Assembly: GCF_040907265.1 (NCBI RefSeq)
Contig: NZ_JBFOHP010000002.1
Location: forward strand, 7,316,001-7,380,000
Origin: Streptomyces sclerotialus
GTDB taxonomy: Bacteria; Actinomycetota; Actinomycetes; Streptomycetales; Streptomycetaceae
Direction of reading: 5' to 3'
Length of the DNA stretch: 64,000 nucleotides
In this document: one piece after another, positions 28,715 to 38,364 of the stretch
Position numbering within the stretch: the first letter of the stretch is position 1
Layout: the number at the start of each line of letters is the position of its first letter
Notes under the pieces: generated by a model
The model's input: the letters and a program-made list of their open reading frames with translations, nothing else
The model's database searches: none
What the model was told of the DNA's origin: nothing
Position numbers and translations under genes: made by a program

Positions 28715-31700
28715 GACCGACCCTTGAAGCACAGGGACTCAAGGAGAGCCTCCTCCAGTACCTGTCCACGACGTACGGCCTCGCGGACGAGGGCGCCCGC
28801 AAGGCCCTGCACGCTTTTCTCGGGAACGAGAAGACAGGTATGTTCCGCGGCCCGTACCTCCGCCTGCGTACGCCCTTCACTCCGGCTGAGGATGGCTGGC
28901 AACAGCACCTGGACTGGGTACGTACCGACGGCTGGACACCGTACGCCCACCAGGCCCGCGCCTTCGCCCGGCTCACCTCGAAGGACGGCCACAACCCTCA
29001 GCCCACCCTCGTCACCACGGGCACGGGCTCCGGCAAGACCGAGTCGTTTCTCTACCCCGTACTCGACCACTGTGCCCGCGAGCGCGCCGCCGGGAACAAC
29101 GGGGTCAAGGCCGTCTTCCTCTACCCGATGAACGCCCTTGCCACGGACCAGGCGGCCCGCATCAACCAACTGCTCACCGACTACGACGAGTTAAGGGGCG
29201 TACGCGCGGGCCTGTACATCGGGGACAAGGCGGCGACGCACTACGACCGGGTCTACACCCGCCGCCAGGACATGCAGCTGTCCCCGCCGGACATCCTGAT
29301 CACCAACTACAAGATGCTCGACCTGCTCCTGCAGCGTGCCGCCGACGCGCCGCTGTGGGACGGCAGTGACATCCGATACGTGGTGGTCGACGAGTTCCAT
29401 ACGTACGACGGCGCGCAGGGCACCGACGTGGCCATGCTGCTGCGCCGCCTTGCTATCGCTGTTGGTGCCAACCAGTCCGGCAGGCCGCTCGGGACGATCA
29501 CTCCCGTCGCCACCTCCGCGACCCTCGCTTCAGGCACCGATGAAGACGGGGTGCGCCAACTCCTCCCGGTGGCCACCAACGTCTTCGGCGCCCAGTTCAC
29601 CGAGGACGCGATCGTTGGCGAGGAGCGGCTGACGGTCGACGAGTTCATGCTCGACGAGTCGATCCCGGATCCGAAGTTCCTTCCCGGCCAGGCCACGCCC
29701 CCTGAGACTCTGACCACCTTGCCGGACCCCGCATCCGGCCCCGAAGCGCTCGCCGACCTCGCCGAGGCCGTCACCGGAAGCCGCACCACCGAGCCGGTTG
29801 CCCTCGGTGCCGCGCTCAAGCGCAACCGGCTCACGTACGCGGTTCTGAACGCCTTCGACGGCACGGTGCGTACCTACGACGAGGTGCTCGACGTGATGCG
29901 CCGCAGTGGCGCGAAGAGCTGGGACGAGGCGATCACAACGCGGCCGCAGATCGCCGCCCTGGCGCTCGCCCGCTTCGTCGCTCTACTGTCCGTGGCGCGG
30001 GCCCCGGAGGCGCCGGCCGCGCTCAGCCGTCCCCTCGTTCAGGTCGAGGTGCATCAGTGGGCGCGGTCGGTCACGCGCATGCTGCGTGGTGTACTGCCGT
30101 GGCCGAAGGCCGAGTTCGCCTGGGATACCGCCGGCACGCAAAGACAGCTGCGCACGACGCCCGACACGACCACCTCGCGCGACACCAAGACCTTCCTGCC
30201 CGCGGTGTACTGCCGCGAGTGCGGGCGCTCCGGGTGGTCGGTCCTCGCTCCGGAGTCGGATCTGGAGGAGCTCAACTTCGAGGCGCACAAGATCCGCCGG
30301 GCCACGGTCACCGCCGAAAAGGCCAAGGTGCGTACGCTGGTGGCGGCCACCGACAGCGAGGCGCGTGAGGGCAACGGTCGTACCGCCATGGACCGGGCGG
30401 CGCAGAGGACGCTGACCACCGGCGGTGCGGGCGTGCTGATGGTGCTTGACGGGCTCTCTCGCCGCCTGCGTCTGCCCGACCCTCAGCACGATTACGACGA
30501 CGAGGGCAACCCGCAGCCCACCGGCCCCGACTCGGCCTTCGTCCTTGTCCAGCTCGGCGACACCGCGGAACGCGCCGCCAAGGACGACTGGTGCCCGGCG
30601 TGCGGCACGCACAACGCAATCCGCTTCCTCGGTACGGGTGCTGCCGCGCTCGCGGCCGCGTCCGTCACCCAGCTGTTCACCGGCGGGGAGATGGACAAGG
30701 AGCAGCGCGAGACGAAGACGCTGATGTTCAACGACTCGGTGCAGGATGCCGCGCACCGGGCCGGTTTCGTCGCCTCACGTTCGTACACCTTCTCCCTGCG
30801 GGCGCTGTTCACCAAGCGTCTCAGCGAGCAGCGGCCCAGTGCCCTCAACGACCTCGTCGCCGATGTCGTCGCGGCCACCACCGATCGTGAGACGCTCGCC
30901 GCTGTCGTCCCGCCGGACCTGCACGACGACACGGGTGTGGCGCGTCTGTTGTCGGGCAGGGGACGCGGCGGGGACAAGAAGACGTGGGACCTGATCGGTG
31001 AACGGTTCGCGTTCGAGGCCGTGATGGAGTTCGGCCACCGGTCCCGCAATGGCCGTACCCTCGAACTGACCCGCACCGCGGCCGCCTGGGTGGATCTCCC
31101 CGACGAGCGGGCGGCCGTGGCGCTCGTACGGGCCGCCCACGGGGAGTCCACGCAGCGCGGGTCGGCCTTCACCGAGCACGACGACCCCCGTTATCTGGCG
31201 TTCCTGCGCGGCCTGTTGGAACGGCTGCGTACTCGGGGGGCGATCGGACACCGGTGGCTGGAGAAGTTCCTCGACGAGGCGGGCACCAGCCGGTACTTCA
31301 TCTGGGGCGGCCGTCCGCGCGGTATGAAGGCCTTCCCCAAGGGTGTCTCCGCGCCGAGTTTCCTGCTTGCGCGGCCCAAGCAGAGCAGTGAGTTCGACTT
31401 CGCCGCCGGGCGACTGTCCTGGTACCAGACCTGGGCGCAGCGCTGCTTCGACATGACCCGCGAGCAGGCCGACGAGTTCTGGGTGCGGCTGCTGCCCCGG
31501 CTCATCGACGCCGGGCTGCTCGCGGCACGGACCCCACGGAACACGGCCGTCCGGCTCTACGGCCTGCAACCGGGCGCCATTCGCTTGCAGTTGTTGCCCG
31601 ATGCCCAGGTCAATGTGTCGTATGTGCGCTGCCCGAGGTGCTTCTGGGAGCAGACCGTCCATCCCTCGCTGCTGGCGCAGTATCACGGGCAGCCCTGTCA

Positions 31701-34700
31701 GGCGTACCGCTGCGCGAACGGTCGGCTGGTCGCGGGTGACCGGTGGCTGGAGACCGTCGACCGGCACGACAGGGACCGTGACTACCGCGACGACTACTAT
31801 CGCAGCCTGTACCGGCGGGCCGGCACCTACCAGGTCATCACCGCCGAGCACACCGGTCTGCTCTCCCGCGGCAAGCGGGAACGTGTCGAGGAGGCCTTTC
31901 GCGACGGCCAGGGCTTCAACGACCCCAATGTGCTGTCCTGCACGCCCACGCTGGAGATGGGCATCGACATCGGCGATCTGTCCGCCGTCGTCCTCGGAGC
32001 CCTGCCGCGTCGGCCGGCCAACTACGCCCAGCAGGCGGGCCGGGCCGGGCGCCGTACGGGTAACGCCTTCCTGCTGACGATCCCCGACCGTTCCCGCCGT
32101 GACCTCTACTTCCTGGACCGGCCGCGGGACATGATCGACGGGCGGATCGTGCCGCCCGGCTCGTACCTGTCGGCCATCGAGATCCTGCGTCGCCAGTACA
32201 CCGCCCACCTCCTTGACTTTGCGGCGCGCGGCCGACTGTTGCGCGAGGACGGCAAGCCGCTGGCCGCGCTGTCGCGCCGGGTCGACGAACTGTTCGGTCC
32301 CTCCGGCTACCTTGCCGACTTCACCGAGGCCGCCCTCGCCAATGGCGAGGAACTCGTCGAGGGCTTCCTCGCGCTGTTCCCGACCGGTGTGAGTGAGACT
32401 GCCAAGGAGGAGCTGAAGAAGTACGCGGTACGGGGCATCCGCAGCGCGATCGAGAAGGCCGAGCGGGAGTGGGAGCGCGAGAACCAGAAGCTGCGCACCC
32501 GTATCCGTACGATCCGCGCGGCGATCGACGAGCTCAAAGAAGGTGACGACGAACAGGCGCGCACAAAGGCGGAGTTGGAGGCCGAACTGGGCGCCCTCTC
32601 AAAGCAGGGCGCCGCGCGACAGCGTCAGCCCGCCCAGACCGTGCTGTGCGACCTCGGTCTGCTGCCCAACTACGCTCTCATCGACGCCACGACCACCCTC
32701 GATGCCACCGTCTTCTGGCCCGAGGGCACTACACCAGAAGGCCGGGTGCGCTACAAGTCGAAGTCGTTCTCCTACGGGCGTCCGCGCGGCTTCGCCCTGT
32801 CCGAACTCGCCCCCGGCAACACCTTCTACGCCGAGGGCTACAAGCACCGGATCACCGGCATCGACATCGTCACCGGTCGGGACCGGGACTGGCGCCACTG
32901 GCGCTTCTGCCCCTCGTGCGGCTACGTCCGCACCGAGGACGCCGAGAATGACATGTCACCCTGCCCGCGCTGCGGCGAGACGGGTATCGCCGACTCCGGC
33001 TGTCTCCGGCAGATCGTCCAGCCCAGCGTCGTGACGGCCCGCGACAAACGTGAGGACGCCAGGATCGGCGACGAGAGCGACGACCGCGACCGTCGCTTCT
33101 ACTCGGTCGTCGACATGGTCGACATCGCCCCCAAGGACTTCGTCCAGGGCAAGTCCTGGCGACACACCAAGGAAATCTTCGGCGTCGACTACACCCGCCG
33201 GGCCTTCATCCGCCGCGTCAACGCCGGGCCGCTCAGCATCGGCGCCCAGGAGAATGACCAGCTCGCCGGGCGGCCCGTGCGGATCGCGCCGTTCCATGTG
33301 TGCACCGCCTGCGGGGCGACGAGCGCCGACGGGCGGCCGGTCTTCGACGACGACCGCGACGCCGTGGACAACTCCGCCAACCGTCAGCGCGAACTCAAGC
33401 ACCACACCCCGTGGTGCCCGCTGCGGCGTGGCAAGAAGGGCGTACCCCAGGAACCCGTCCTGCTCGCTCACGAGCTGGAGACCGAGGCCCTGCGCATCCT
33501 GTTGCCTGCCGCGACTGTCCTCGTCGAGGAGAAGGTCCACTCTTTCCAGGCGGCCCTGCGCCTCGGCGTGAACGATGCCTTCGGTGGCGACCCGCAGCAC
33601 CTCGACAGCACCCTCGCCACCATGCCGGACCGCGACATAGTGGAGAAACGGCACTTTCTGGTGCTGTACGACCGTCTCCCGCACGGCACCGGCTACCTTG
33701 ACCGGCTCACCGACCCCGCGAACTTCCGGCAGGTGCTCGAAGGCGCGCGCCGGCTCCTCGTGGAGTGCCCCTGCAACGGGGAGGGCGGATCGGCCTGCCA
33801 CCGCTGTCTGTACCGCTACGCCGACGAACAGCACATCGAGCGCGTCTCCCGCCAGGCCGCCCTGGAGATCCTCGATGAGCTCCTCGGCACTGACACCGAC
33901 GCCTGGGCTACCAAGCCGGTCGGCAACACCGACCAGATCGGTCTCGACGGGCAGGTGGAGTCCGACCTTGAGGCACGCTTCCTCAGGGCCCTGCGCGGGT
34001 GGGCCGGACAGCGCGCCGACGCCGTTCTGGAGGAGAGCGGAGACAACAGCGCCTATCTGCGTCTGGACGAGGCCGGCACTGTGCACGGCTGGCGCCTGAC
34101 CGCTCAGCGTAACGAGGGGTACACCCGTACCGACTTCACCTTCGAACGCGCCGACGGCCCCAAACGAAAGATCACCGTCTACCTGGACGGACACCATTAC
34201 CACGCCACCCGCCGTCACAACCGGCTCGCCGGCGATGCCGACAAGCGCAACCGGCTCCGGGCCGAAGGGCGCGCCGTCTTCCAGCTGACCTGGGGCGATC
34301 TCGACGCCTTCGAGCGGCTGACGAACACGGCGGAGTCTTCCGCGGAGCGGGAGCCGGCCGAGCCGGTGTGGCCGCCGTATCCACGCAGTGCTCAGGATCT
34401 GGCCAAGCAGCTCTACGCCGAGCGTGGTGGCGAGGACCTCGCCGTCACCGCCTTCACCGACCCGATGAGCATGCTCCTCGCCTACCTGCGCAGCCCCGAC
34501 GACGGGGCCTGGGGCAAGCGGGCAGCGGCCGTGGTCGGAGGGCTTTTCGGGACCGAGAAAGAGATCCTCGTCGGCAGCGGCACTCCCGACCAGTCCCGCC
34601 GGATGCTCGACCACCTCCTCGGTGCCTGGGGACACACCGACGGAATCGACCCGGCACCCGAACAGGGCACGGGCACGCTCAACCTGTTCCAAACCTGCGA

Positions 34701-35418
34701 CCAGTCCGGTCTCCCTATAGCCTTCCTGGTCGACGGGACCACCGGCCACTGGTCTGCCCTGGCCTGCCTCGACGACAGCGAACCCGACCAGCTCGGCACA
34801 CCCGAACACAAGGCGCGCTGGCGCTCATGGCTCCAGTGGTCCAACGTCCTGCAGTTCCTTGCCCACGACGGAGGCGACGGCGTCCAGTTGACCACCACGA
34901 CCGCCGGCCGCTTCGACACCGCGACCCTCAAGGCCTTCGGCGGCCTCGGGGAACTCGAATCTCTCGTCGTGCGGTACGGCACCGGGACATCCGCACCGCA
35001 GTCCAAGCCCTCGGAGGCGTCCAACGACACGCCTCTCGAAGCGGCCTTGCGGGATCTGCTGTGGGACCGGGAGATCCTCGAATACCTCGACGAGGACGAA
35101 CCCGACGCCCCGCTCACCCGCCTCGCCCATGCACTGGCTGACGGCGGAAAGAAAGCCCCCGCATACGGCTACGAGCTCGGCCAACGCGGTTGGCTCGCCG
35201 ACTTCGCCTGGGACGACGGCGACCTGCGGATCGCTGTCATGGCCGAGCCGCACGACCAGGAGGACGACGAGAGCGACAAGACTTGGCGCGCCTACCGCGA
35301 CGCCGGATTTACTATCCGCTCGGCCGACGACTGGCTCGCCGATCTCGATGTTCTCCTCGCAACCCTCCCCGAGGCCACCGTCCGCCCCGACTCCGAAGAA
35401 CAGAGTGCCGCACAATGA
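28711..35418 (+). CDS. DEXH helicase with DUF1998 (DrmA-DrmB-like fusion) and predicted C-terminal nuclease
   Basis: 2235 residues from GTG 28711. The first helicase lobe has TTGTGSGKTES (~104) and VVVDEFHTYDG (~224). The second lobe has SCTPTLEMGIDIGDL (~1076) and YAQQAGRAGRRTGN (~1108), after a ~780-residue insertion. Cys pairs at ~1401 (CPSCGY, CPRCGE), ~1530 (CTACGA) and the ECPCNGEGGSACHRCLYRY cluster (~1686) mark the DUF1998/MrfA-type zinc module. Residues ~1751-1870 (LEARFLRAL, TDFTFERADG, ITVYLDGHHYH, KRNRLRAEG) look like a Vsr/DUF559-style PD-(D/E)xK nuclease. The end (~2170-2230) may be a degenerate relative. In DISARM the helicase and DUF1998 parts are separate genes. Confidence 0.82.
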   Translation: MRPTLEAQGLKESLLQYLSTTYGLADEGARKALHAFLGNEKTGMFRGPYLRLRTPFTPAEDGWQQHLDWVRTDGWTPYAHQARAFARLTSKDGHNPQPTLVTTGTGSGKTESFLYPVLDHCARERAAGNNGVKAVFLYPMNALATDQAARINQLLTDYDELRGVRAGLYIGDKAATHYDRVYTRRQDMQLSPPDILITNYKMLDLLLQRAADAPLWDGSDIRYVVVDEFHTYDGAQGTDVAMLLRRLAIAVGANQSGRPLGTITPVATSATLASGTDEDGVRQLLPVATNVFGAQFTEDAIVGEERLTVDEFMLDESIPDPKFLPGQATPPETLTTLPDPASGPEALADLAEAVTGSRTTEPVALGAALKRNRLTYAVLNAFDGTVRTYDEVLDVMRRSGAKSWDEAITTRPQIAALALARFVALLSVARAPEAPAALSRPLVQVEVHQWARSVTRMLRGVLPWPKAEFAWDTAGTQRQLRTTPDTTTSRDTKTFLPAVYCRECGRSGWSVLAPESDLEELNFEAHKIRRATVTAEKAKVRTLVAATDSEAREGNGRTAMDRAAQRTLTTGGAGVLMVLDGLSRRLRLPDPQHDYDDEGNPQPTGPDSAFVLVQLGDTAERAAKDDWCPACGTHNAIRFLGTGAAALAAASVTQLFTGGEMDKEQRETKTLMFNDSVQDAAHRAGFVASRSYTFSLRALFTKRLSEQRPSALNDLVADVVAATTDRETLAAVVPPDLHDDTGVARLLSGRGRGGDKKTWDLIGERFAFEAVMEFGHRSRNGRTLELTRTAAAWVDLPDERAAVALVRAAHGESTQRGSAFTEHDDPRYLAFLRGLLERLRTRGAIGHRWLEKFLDEAGTSRYFIWGGRPRGMKAFPKGVSAPSFLLARPKQSSEFDFAAGRLSWYQTWAQRCFDMTREQADEFWVRLLPRLIDAGLLAARTPRNTAVRLYGLQPGAIRLQLLPDAQVNVSYVRCPRCFWEQTVHPSLLAQYHGQPCQAYRCANGRLVAGDRWLETVDRHDRDRDYRDDYYRSLYRRAGTYQVITAEHTGLLSRGKRERVEEAFRDGQGFNDPNVLSCTPTLEMGIDIGDLSAVVLGALPRRPANYAQQAGRAGRRTGNAFLLTIPDRSRRDLYFLDRPRDMIDGRIVPPGSYLSAIEILRRQYTAHLLDFAARGRLLREDGKPLAALSRRVDELFGPSGYLADFTEAALANGEELVEGFLALFPTGVSETAKEELKKYAVRGIRSAIEKAEREWERENQKLRTRIRTIRAAIDELKEGDDEQARTKAELEAELGALSKQGAARQRQPAQTVLCDLGLLPNYALIDATTTLDATVFWPEGTTPEGRVRYKSKSFSYGRPRGFALSELAPGNTFYAEGYKHRITGIDIVTGRDRDWRHWRFCPSCGYVRTEDAENDMSPCPRCGETGIADSGCLRQIVQPSVVTARDKREDARIGDESDDRDRRFYSVVDMVDIAPKDFVQGKSWRHTKEIFGVDYTRRAFIRRVNAGPLSIGAQENDQLAGRPVRIAPFHVCTACGATSADGRPVFDDDRDAVDNSANRQRELKHHTPWCPLRRGKKGVPQEPVLLAHELETEALRILLPAATVLVEEKVHSFQAALRLGVNDAFGGDPQHLDSTLATMPDRDIVEKRHFLVLYDRLPHGTGYLDRLTDPANFRQVLEGARRLLVECPCNGEGGSACHRCLYRYADEQHIERVSRQAALEILDELLGTDTDAWATKPVGNTDQIGLDGQVESDLEARFLRALRGWAGQRADAVLEESGDNSAYLRLDEAGTVHGWRLTAQRNEGYTRTDFTFERADGPKRKITVYLDGHHYHATRRHNRLAGDADKRNRLRAEGRAVFQLTWGDLDAFERLTNTAESSAEREPAEPVWPPYPRSAQDLAKQLYAERGGEDLAVTAFTDPMSMLLAYLRSPDDGAWGKRAAAVVGGLFGTEKEILVGSGTPDQSRRMLDHLLGAWGHTDGIDPAPEQGTGTLNLFQTCDQSGLPIAFLVDGTTGHWSALACLDDSEPDQLGTPEHKARWRSWLQWSNVLQFLAHDGGDGVQLTTTTAGRFDTATLKAFGGLGELESLVVRYGTGTSAPQSKPSEASNDTPLEAALRDLLWDREILEYLDEDEPDAPLTRLAHALADGGKKAPAYGYELGQRGWLADFAWDDGDLRIAVMAEPHDQEDDESDKTWRAYRDAGFTIRSADDWLADLDVLLATLPEATVRPDSEEQSAAQ

Positions 35419-37724
35419 CCGCACGCCTCAGTCTCTACCAGAAGGCCGAAAACGAGCTCTACAAGATGGACTCGTCGGTCAAGACGAAGTTCTACGACTT
35501 CTGTCACCAGTTCCGCCTCGACCCCGATCACCCCAGCATCGATCTCAAGCCCCTGAAGGGCGACGGCCGTATTTTCCGCGCCAAGATCGACCGCTCGTAC
35601 CGGGCGCTTCTCGCCCGGGCCGGTGTCGGCGCCGACGGAGTGCAGCAATGGCTGATCGTCGCCGTCCGCCATCGCAAGGACGTTTACGAAGAGCTCAGCG
35701 TCGCCATCAACCGGATCACCGGTGAGATCGAGTTCGTCGACCTCGGCGTCGTCGGCCAGAGTGTCCTCCAGCGCGCGGGACTCCAGCTCACTCCGGCCCC
35801 GGACGGGCAAGCCGCACCGACGGAGCCCACGCGCGCGCCGGTTGTGTCGCAGGAACCGGCCGCCCCTGTCGAACCGCTCCTCGTCAGCTGCACCCCCGAG
35901 GACCTGCGCCGGCTGGGTGTCGCCGACGCCCTTATCGACCTCGCCCTCACCGTCACGACCGACGAGGAACTCGACCAGCTCATCGCCGGCGCCCCGCGCC
36001 TGACCGCCGAGGTCCTCACCGGGCTCGGCTCCGGCATGTCCGTCGACGAGGTCGAACGCGAGATCACCCAGCCCGCTTCCGCCGAGCTCGAGCCAGGCTT
36101 CGAGAACGACATGGCGGCGGCCCTCACCCGCACCGCGGTCACCACGGTCGACGACGACATCCGCAACGTCCTTGCCGAGGGCGACTTCCGCGCCTGGAAG
36201 GTCTATCTCCACCCCACCCAGCACAAGATCGTCGAACGTAATTACAGCGGCCCCGCCCGCGTCAGCGGCGGACCCGGAACCGGCAAAACCATCGTCGCCC
36301 TGCACCGCGTCGCCCGCCTCGCCGCTGCTCTGCCGCCCGGCCATGGCAAGCCGATCCTGCTGACCACATACACCAAGAACCTCACCGCCGACCTGCGCGC
36401 CCGGCTCACTTCCCTCATGGATTCAGCGCTGCTGGACCGTATCGACATCAAGCACATCGACCAACTCGCCCAGAGCGTCCTCAACGAGAACACCGCGCCC
36501 GGTTCCCAACGCAGCCTGATCACCGACGACAGGGCCCTGGGCGTGTTGCGCGAAGTCCTATTCGAACACGACGAGCATCGCTGGGACGGCGAGTTCCTCT
36601 TCGACGAATGGGAACAGATCATCCTCGGCCAGTCCCTCGCCACCCGCCAGGATTACTTCAAGGCCCGTCGCGCCGGCATGGGCCGTGCCCTCAACCGCCC
36701 CGAACGCGCTGCCGTCTGGAAACTGCTCGACCAGTTCACACTGCGCCTGAACGGACTGGGCCGCGAGACCTGGGCCCAGTCCGCCGAACGCGCGGCCCGC
36801 TACGAGATGGAACGCGCCCGCAAAATCCAACTCCGGGCCGAACGCAAGGAGGACATCGGCGGTGGCGACCTGTCCCACCTCGACGACAACAGCTCCGGGA
36901 TGCGCTACCTGCGTCACCGTTACCGGCACATCATCGTCGACGAGGCCCAGGATCTCAGCCCCGCCCACTGGAAGATGCTGCGCGCCATGGTCGCGCCCGG
37001 CCCGGACGACCTGTTCATCGCCAGCGACACGCACCAGCGGATCTACGACCGGCAGGTCACCCTCTCCACCGTCGGCATCAACATCCGCGGCCGCTCCTCG
37101 AAACTGACGCTCAGCTACCGCACCACCCAGGAGATCCTCGACCAGGCAGCCAAGGTCGTCCGCGGAGCCACCTACGACGACCTCGACGACGGCACCGACA
37201 GCCTGGAGGGCTACCACTCTCTGCTGCACGGCCCGGCCCCCGAGTACGTCGCCTGCGCCGACTGGACCGACGAGATTACCCAGCTCGCCGAGGCTCTCAA
37301 GCAGTGGCGCGCGGAAATCACCGAACCGGCCGAGGACGGCACAGCACGCGACCCCAGCGGCACCATGGCCGTGTGCGTCGCCGATGGCGAAATGGCCAGC
37401 CGCGTAGCCGCCGACCTGGAAATCAAGCACGGAATCACCACGGCGACCCTTACCAAAGACGGACCGCAGGGCGGCGGTGAAGTACACATCGGCACAATGC
37501 ACCGCTTCAAGGGCCTCGAGTACCAAAAGCTCGCCATCGTTGGGGCCAGCGATGGAATCCTCCCGCGCTCCGCCCTAACCGAGAAGTACGCGACGACCGA
37601 TCCCAAGCGCTACGAACGTGAGCTGAAGAAGAGCCGCAATCAGCTCTTTGTCGCCACTACCCGAGCCCGTGATGCGCTGCGCGTCTCCTGGCATGGCAGG
37701 CCTAGCCCGTTCCTACCTGTATAG
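35415..37724 (+). CDS. UvrD/Rep-type helicase with N-terminal RelE-like domain
   Basis: 769 residues from ATG 35415, overlapping the previous stop (ATGA); an open frame upstream lacks a good start. Residues 1-105 resemble the RelE/ParE toxin fold (LKGDGRIFRAKIDRSYRALL and WLIVAVRHRKDVYE). Residues ~260-769 are a superfamily-1 helicase: SGGPGTGKTIVALHR (~284), IIVDEAQDLSPAHW (~507), SDTHQRIYD, TLSYRTTQEIL, IGTMHRFKGLEY and FVATTRARDALRVSWHG. It is the last gene of the coupled run. UvrD helicases with such N-termini occur as single genes, but tight coupling here indicates a shared job. It could act as a 3'-5' helicase on invading or damaged DNA. Confidence 0.87.
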   Translation: MTARLSLYQKAENELYKMDSSVKTKFYDFCHQFRLDPDHPSIDLKPLKGDGRIFRAKIDRSYRALLARAGVGADGVQQWLIVAVRHRKDVYEELSVAINRITGEIEFVDLGVVGQSVLQRAGLQLTPAPDGQAAPTEPTRAPVVSQEPAAPVEPLLVSCTPEDLRRLGVADALIDLALTVTTDEELDQLIAGAPRLTAEVLTGLGSGMSVDEVEREITQPASAELEPGFENDMAAALTRTAVTTVDDDIRNVLAEGDFRAWKVYLHPTQHKIVERNYSGPARVSGGPGTGKTIVALHRVARLAAALPPGHGKPILLTTYTKNLTADLRARLTSLMDSALLDRIDIKHIDQLAQSVLNENTAPGSQRSLITDDRALGVLREVLFEHDEHRWDGEFLFDEWEQIILGQSLATRQDYFKARRAGMGRALNRPERAAVWKLLDQFTLRLNGLGRETWAQSAERAARYEMERARKIQLRAERKEDIGGGDLSHLDDNSSGMRYLRHRYRHIIVDEAQDLSPAHWKMLRAMVAPGPDDLFIASDTHQRIYDRQVTLSTVGINIRGRSSKLTLSYRTTQEILDQAAKVVRGATYDDLDDGTDSLEGYHSLLHGPAPEYVACADWTDEITQLAEALKQWRAEITEPAEDGTARDPSGTMAVCVADGEMASRVAADLEIKHGITTATLTKDGPQGGGEVHIGTMHRFKGLEYQKLAIVGASDGILPRSALTEKYATTDPKRYERELKKSRNQLFVATTRARDALRVSWHGRPSPFLPV

Positions 37725-37803
37725 GTTCGATCTGGCTCTGTTGCGGACGTGCTCATCGCCTCAGATAGGCATTTGTCTACGCCGTGGGGGCCAACCGACG
37801 CCG

Positions 37804-37911
37804 TGCTCAGTACGAGCAGTACTTCGCCTTCGTCTTCCACCCCAGCTGACCACATCGCCAGGTGCTGGAGCAGCCGGGAATCGGCGTAGAGAGCACTGCT
37901 CGTACTGAGCA
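37804..37911. repeat. 17-bp perfect inverted repeat flanking 74 bp
   Basis: TGCTCAGTACGAGCAGT at 37804-37820 is the exact reverse complement of ACTGCTCGTACTGAGCA at 37895-37911. It lies 80-190 bp after the helicase stop and ~55 bp before repeat copy D. It could be a terminator-like long hairpin, a small element with terminal repeats, or a recombinase site. Confidence 0.8.
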
Positions 37912-37964
37912 TTCGTGCGTCGTCGTACCTATGGCGTGTAGCGTGCGGATCGCCTTAGCGGAGC

Positions 37965-38024
37965 TTGGCGGATACAAATGCCGATAACACAGACCGTCGG
38001 GTTCGATTGAGTTTCCTGGGGTGA
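37965..38024 (+). repeat. 60-bp direct repeat, copy D (yjbQ-tail remnant)
   Basis: Would encode LADTNADNTDRRVRLSFLG and stop, aligned without gaps to the yjbQ end. No yjbQ coding sequence precedes it. It separates module 1 from module 2. Confidence 0.75.
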
Positions 38025-38364
38025 CTTTCCGGTCTTCCGAGGAGCAGTTCTCCTGCGCATGATGCGAACCATGTGATGAGGGCGTGTCACGCCAGCGTGG
38101 ATGTGATCCCACAGGTGCGCCGGTGACGGTAAGCCATCGCGTCCCGCGTGCACGTCCGCGAGGACGCCTCGCGCACTGGCAACGTCTACGTCGGCTATTG
38201 CAGTCTCCTCCTGGCCAACACCAGCATCTGATTTCCCGGCGGTTACGCAACGCCCCGTCCGTGCCCCTCGCGCGCCCCCTGTGCGCACTTAGGTGGCCTG
38301 TTCGCCTCCAGCAGGCTGTGTCTACGGTGATCCACCGAGAGGCCACAGTCTGGAGGGGGACAAG

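Larger units (their letters stand above)
37725..38364. other. Module junction without intact genes
   Basis: The 640 bp between the helicase and the type IIG gene hold a 17-bp inverted repeat pair, the 60-bp repeat copy D, and no frame with recognisable homology. A GGAGGGGG Shine-Dalgarno lies at 38352-38359 before the next gene. Confidence 0.6.

Noticed and set aside
18650..37724. Canonical class 1 DISARM
   Set aside because: No phospholipase D-like drmC gene was found and the helicase and DUF1998 parts are on one polypeptide, so the standard name is not applied.
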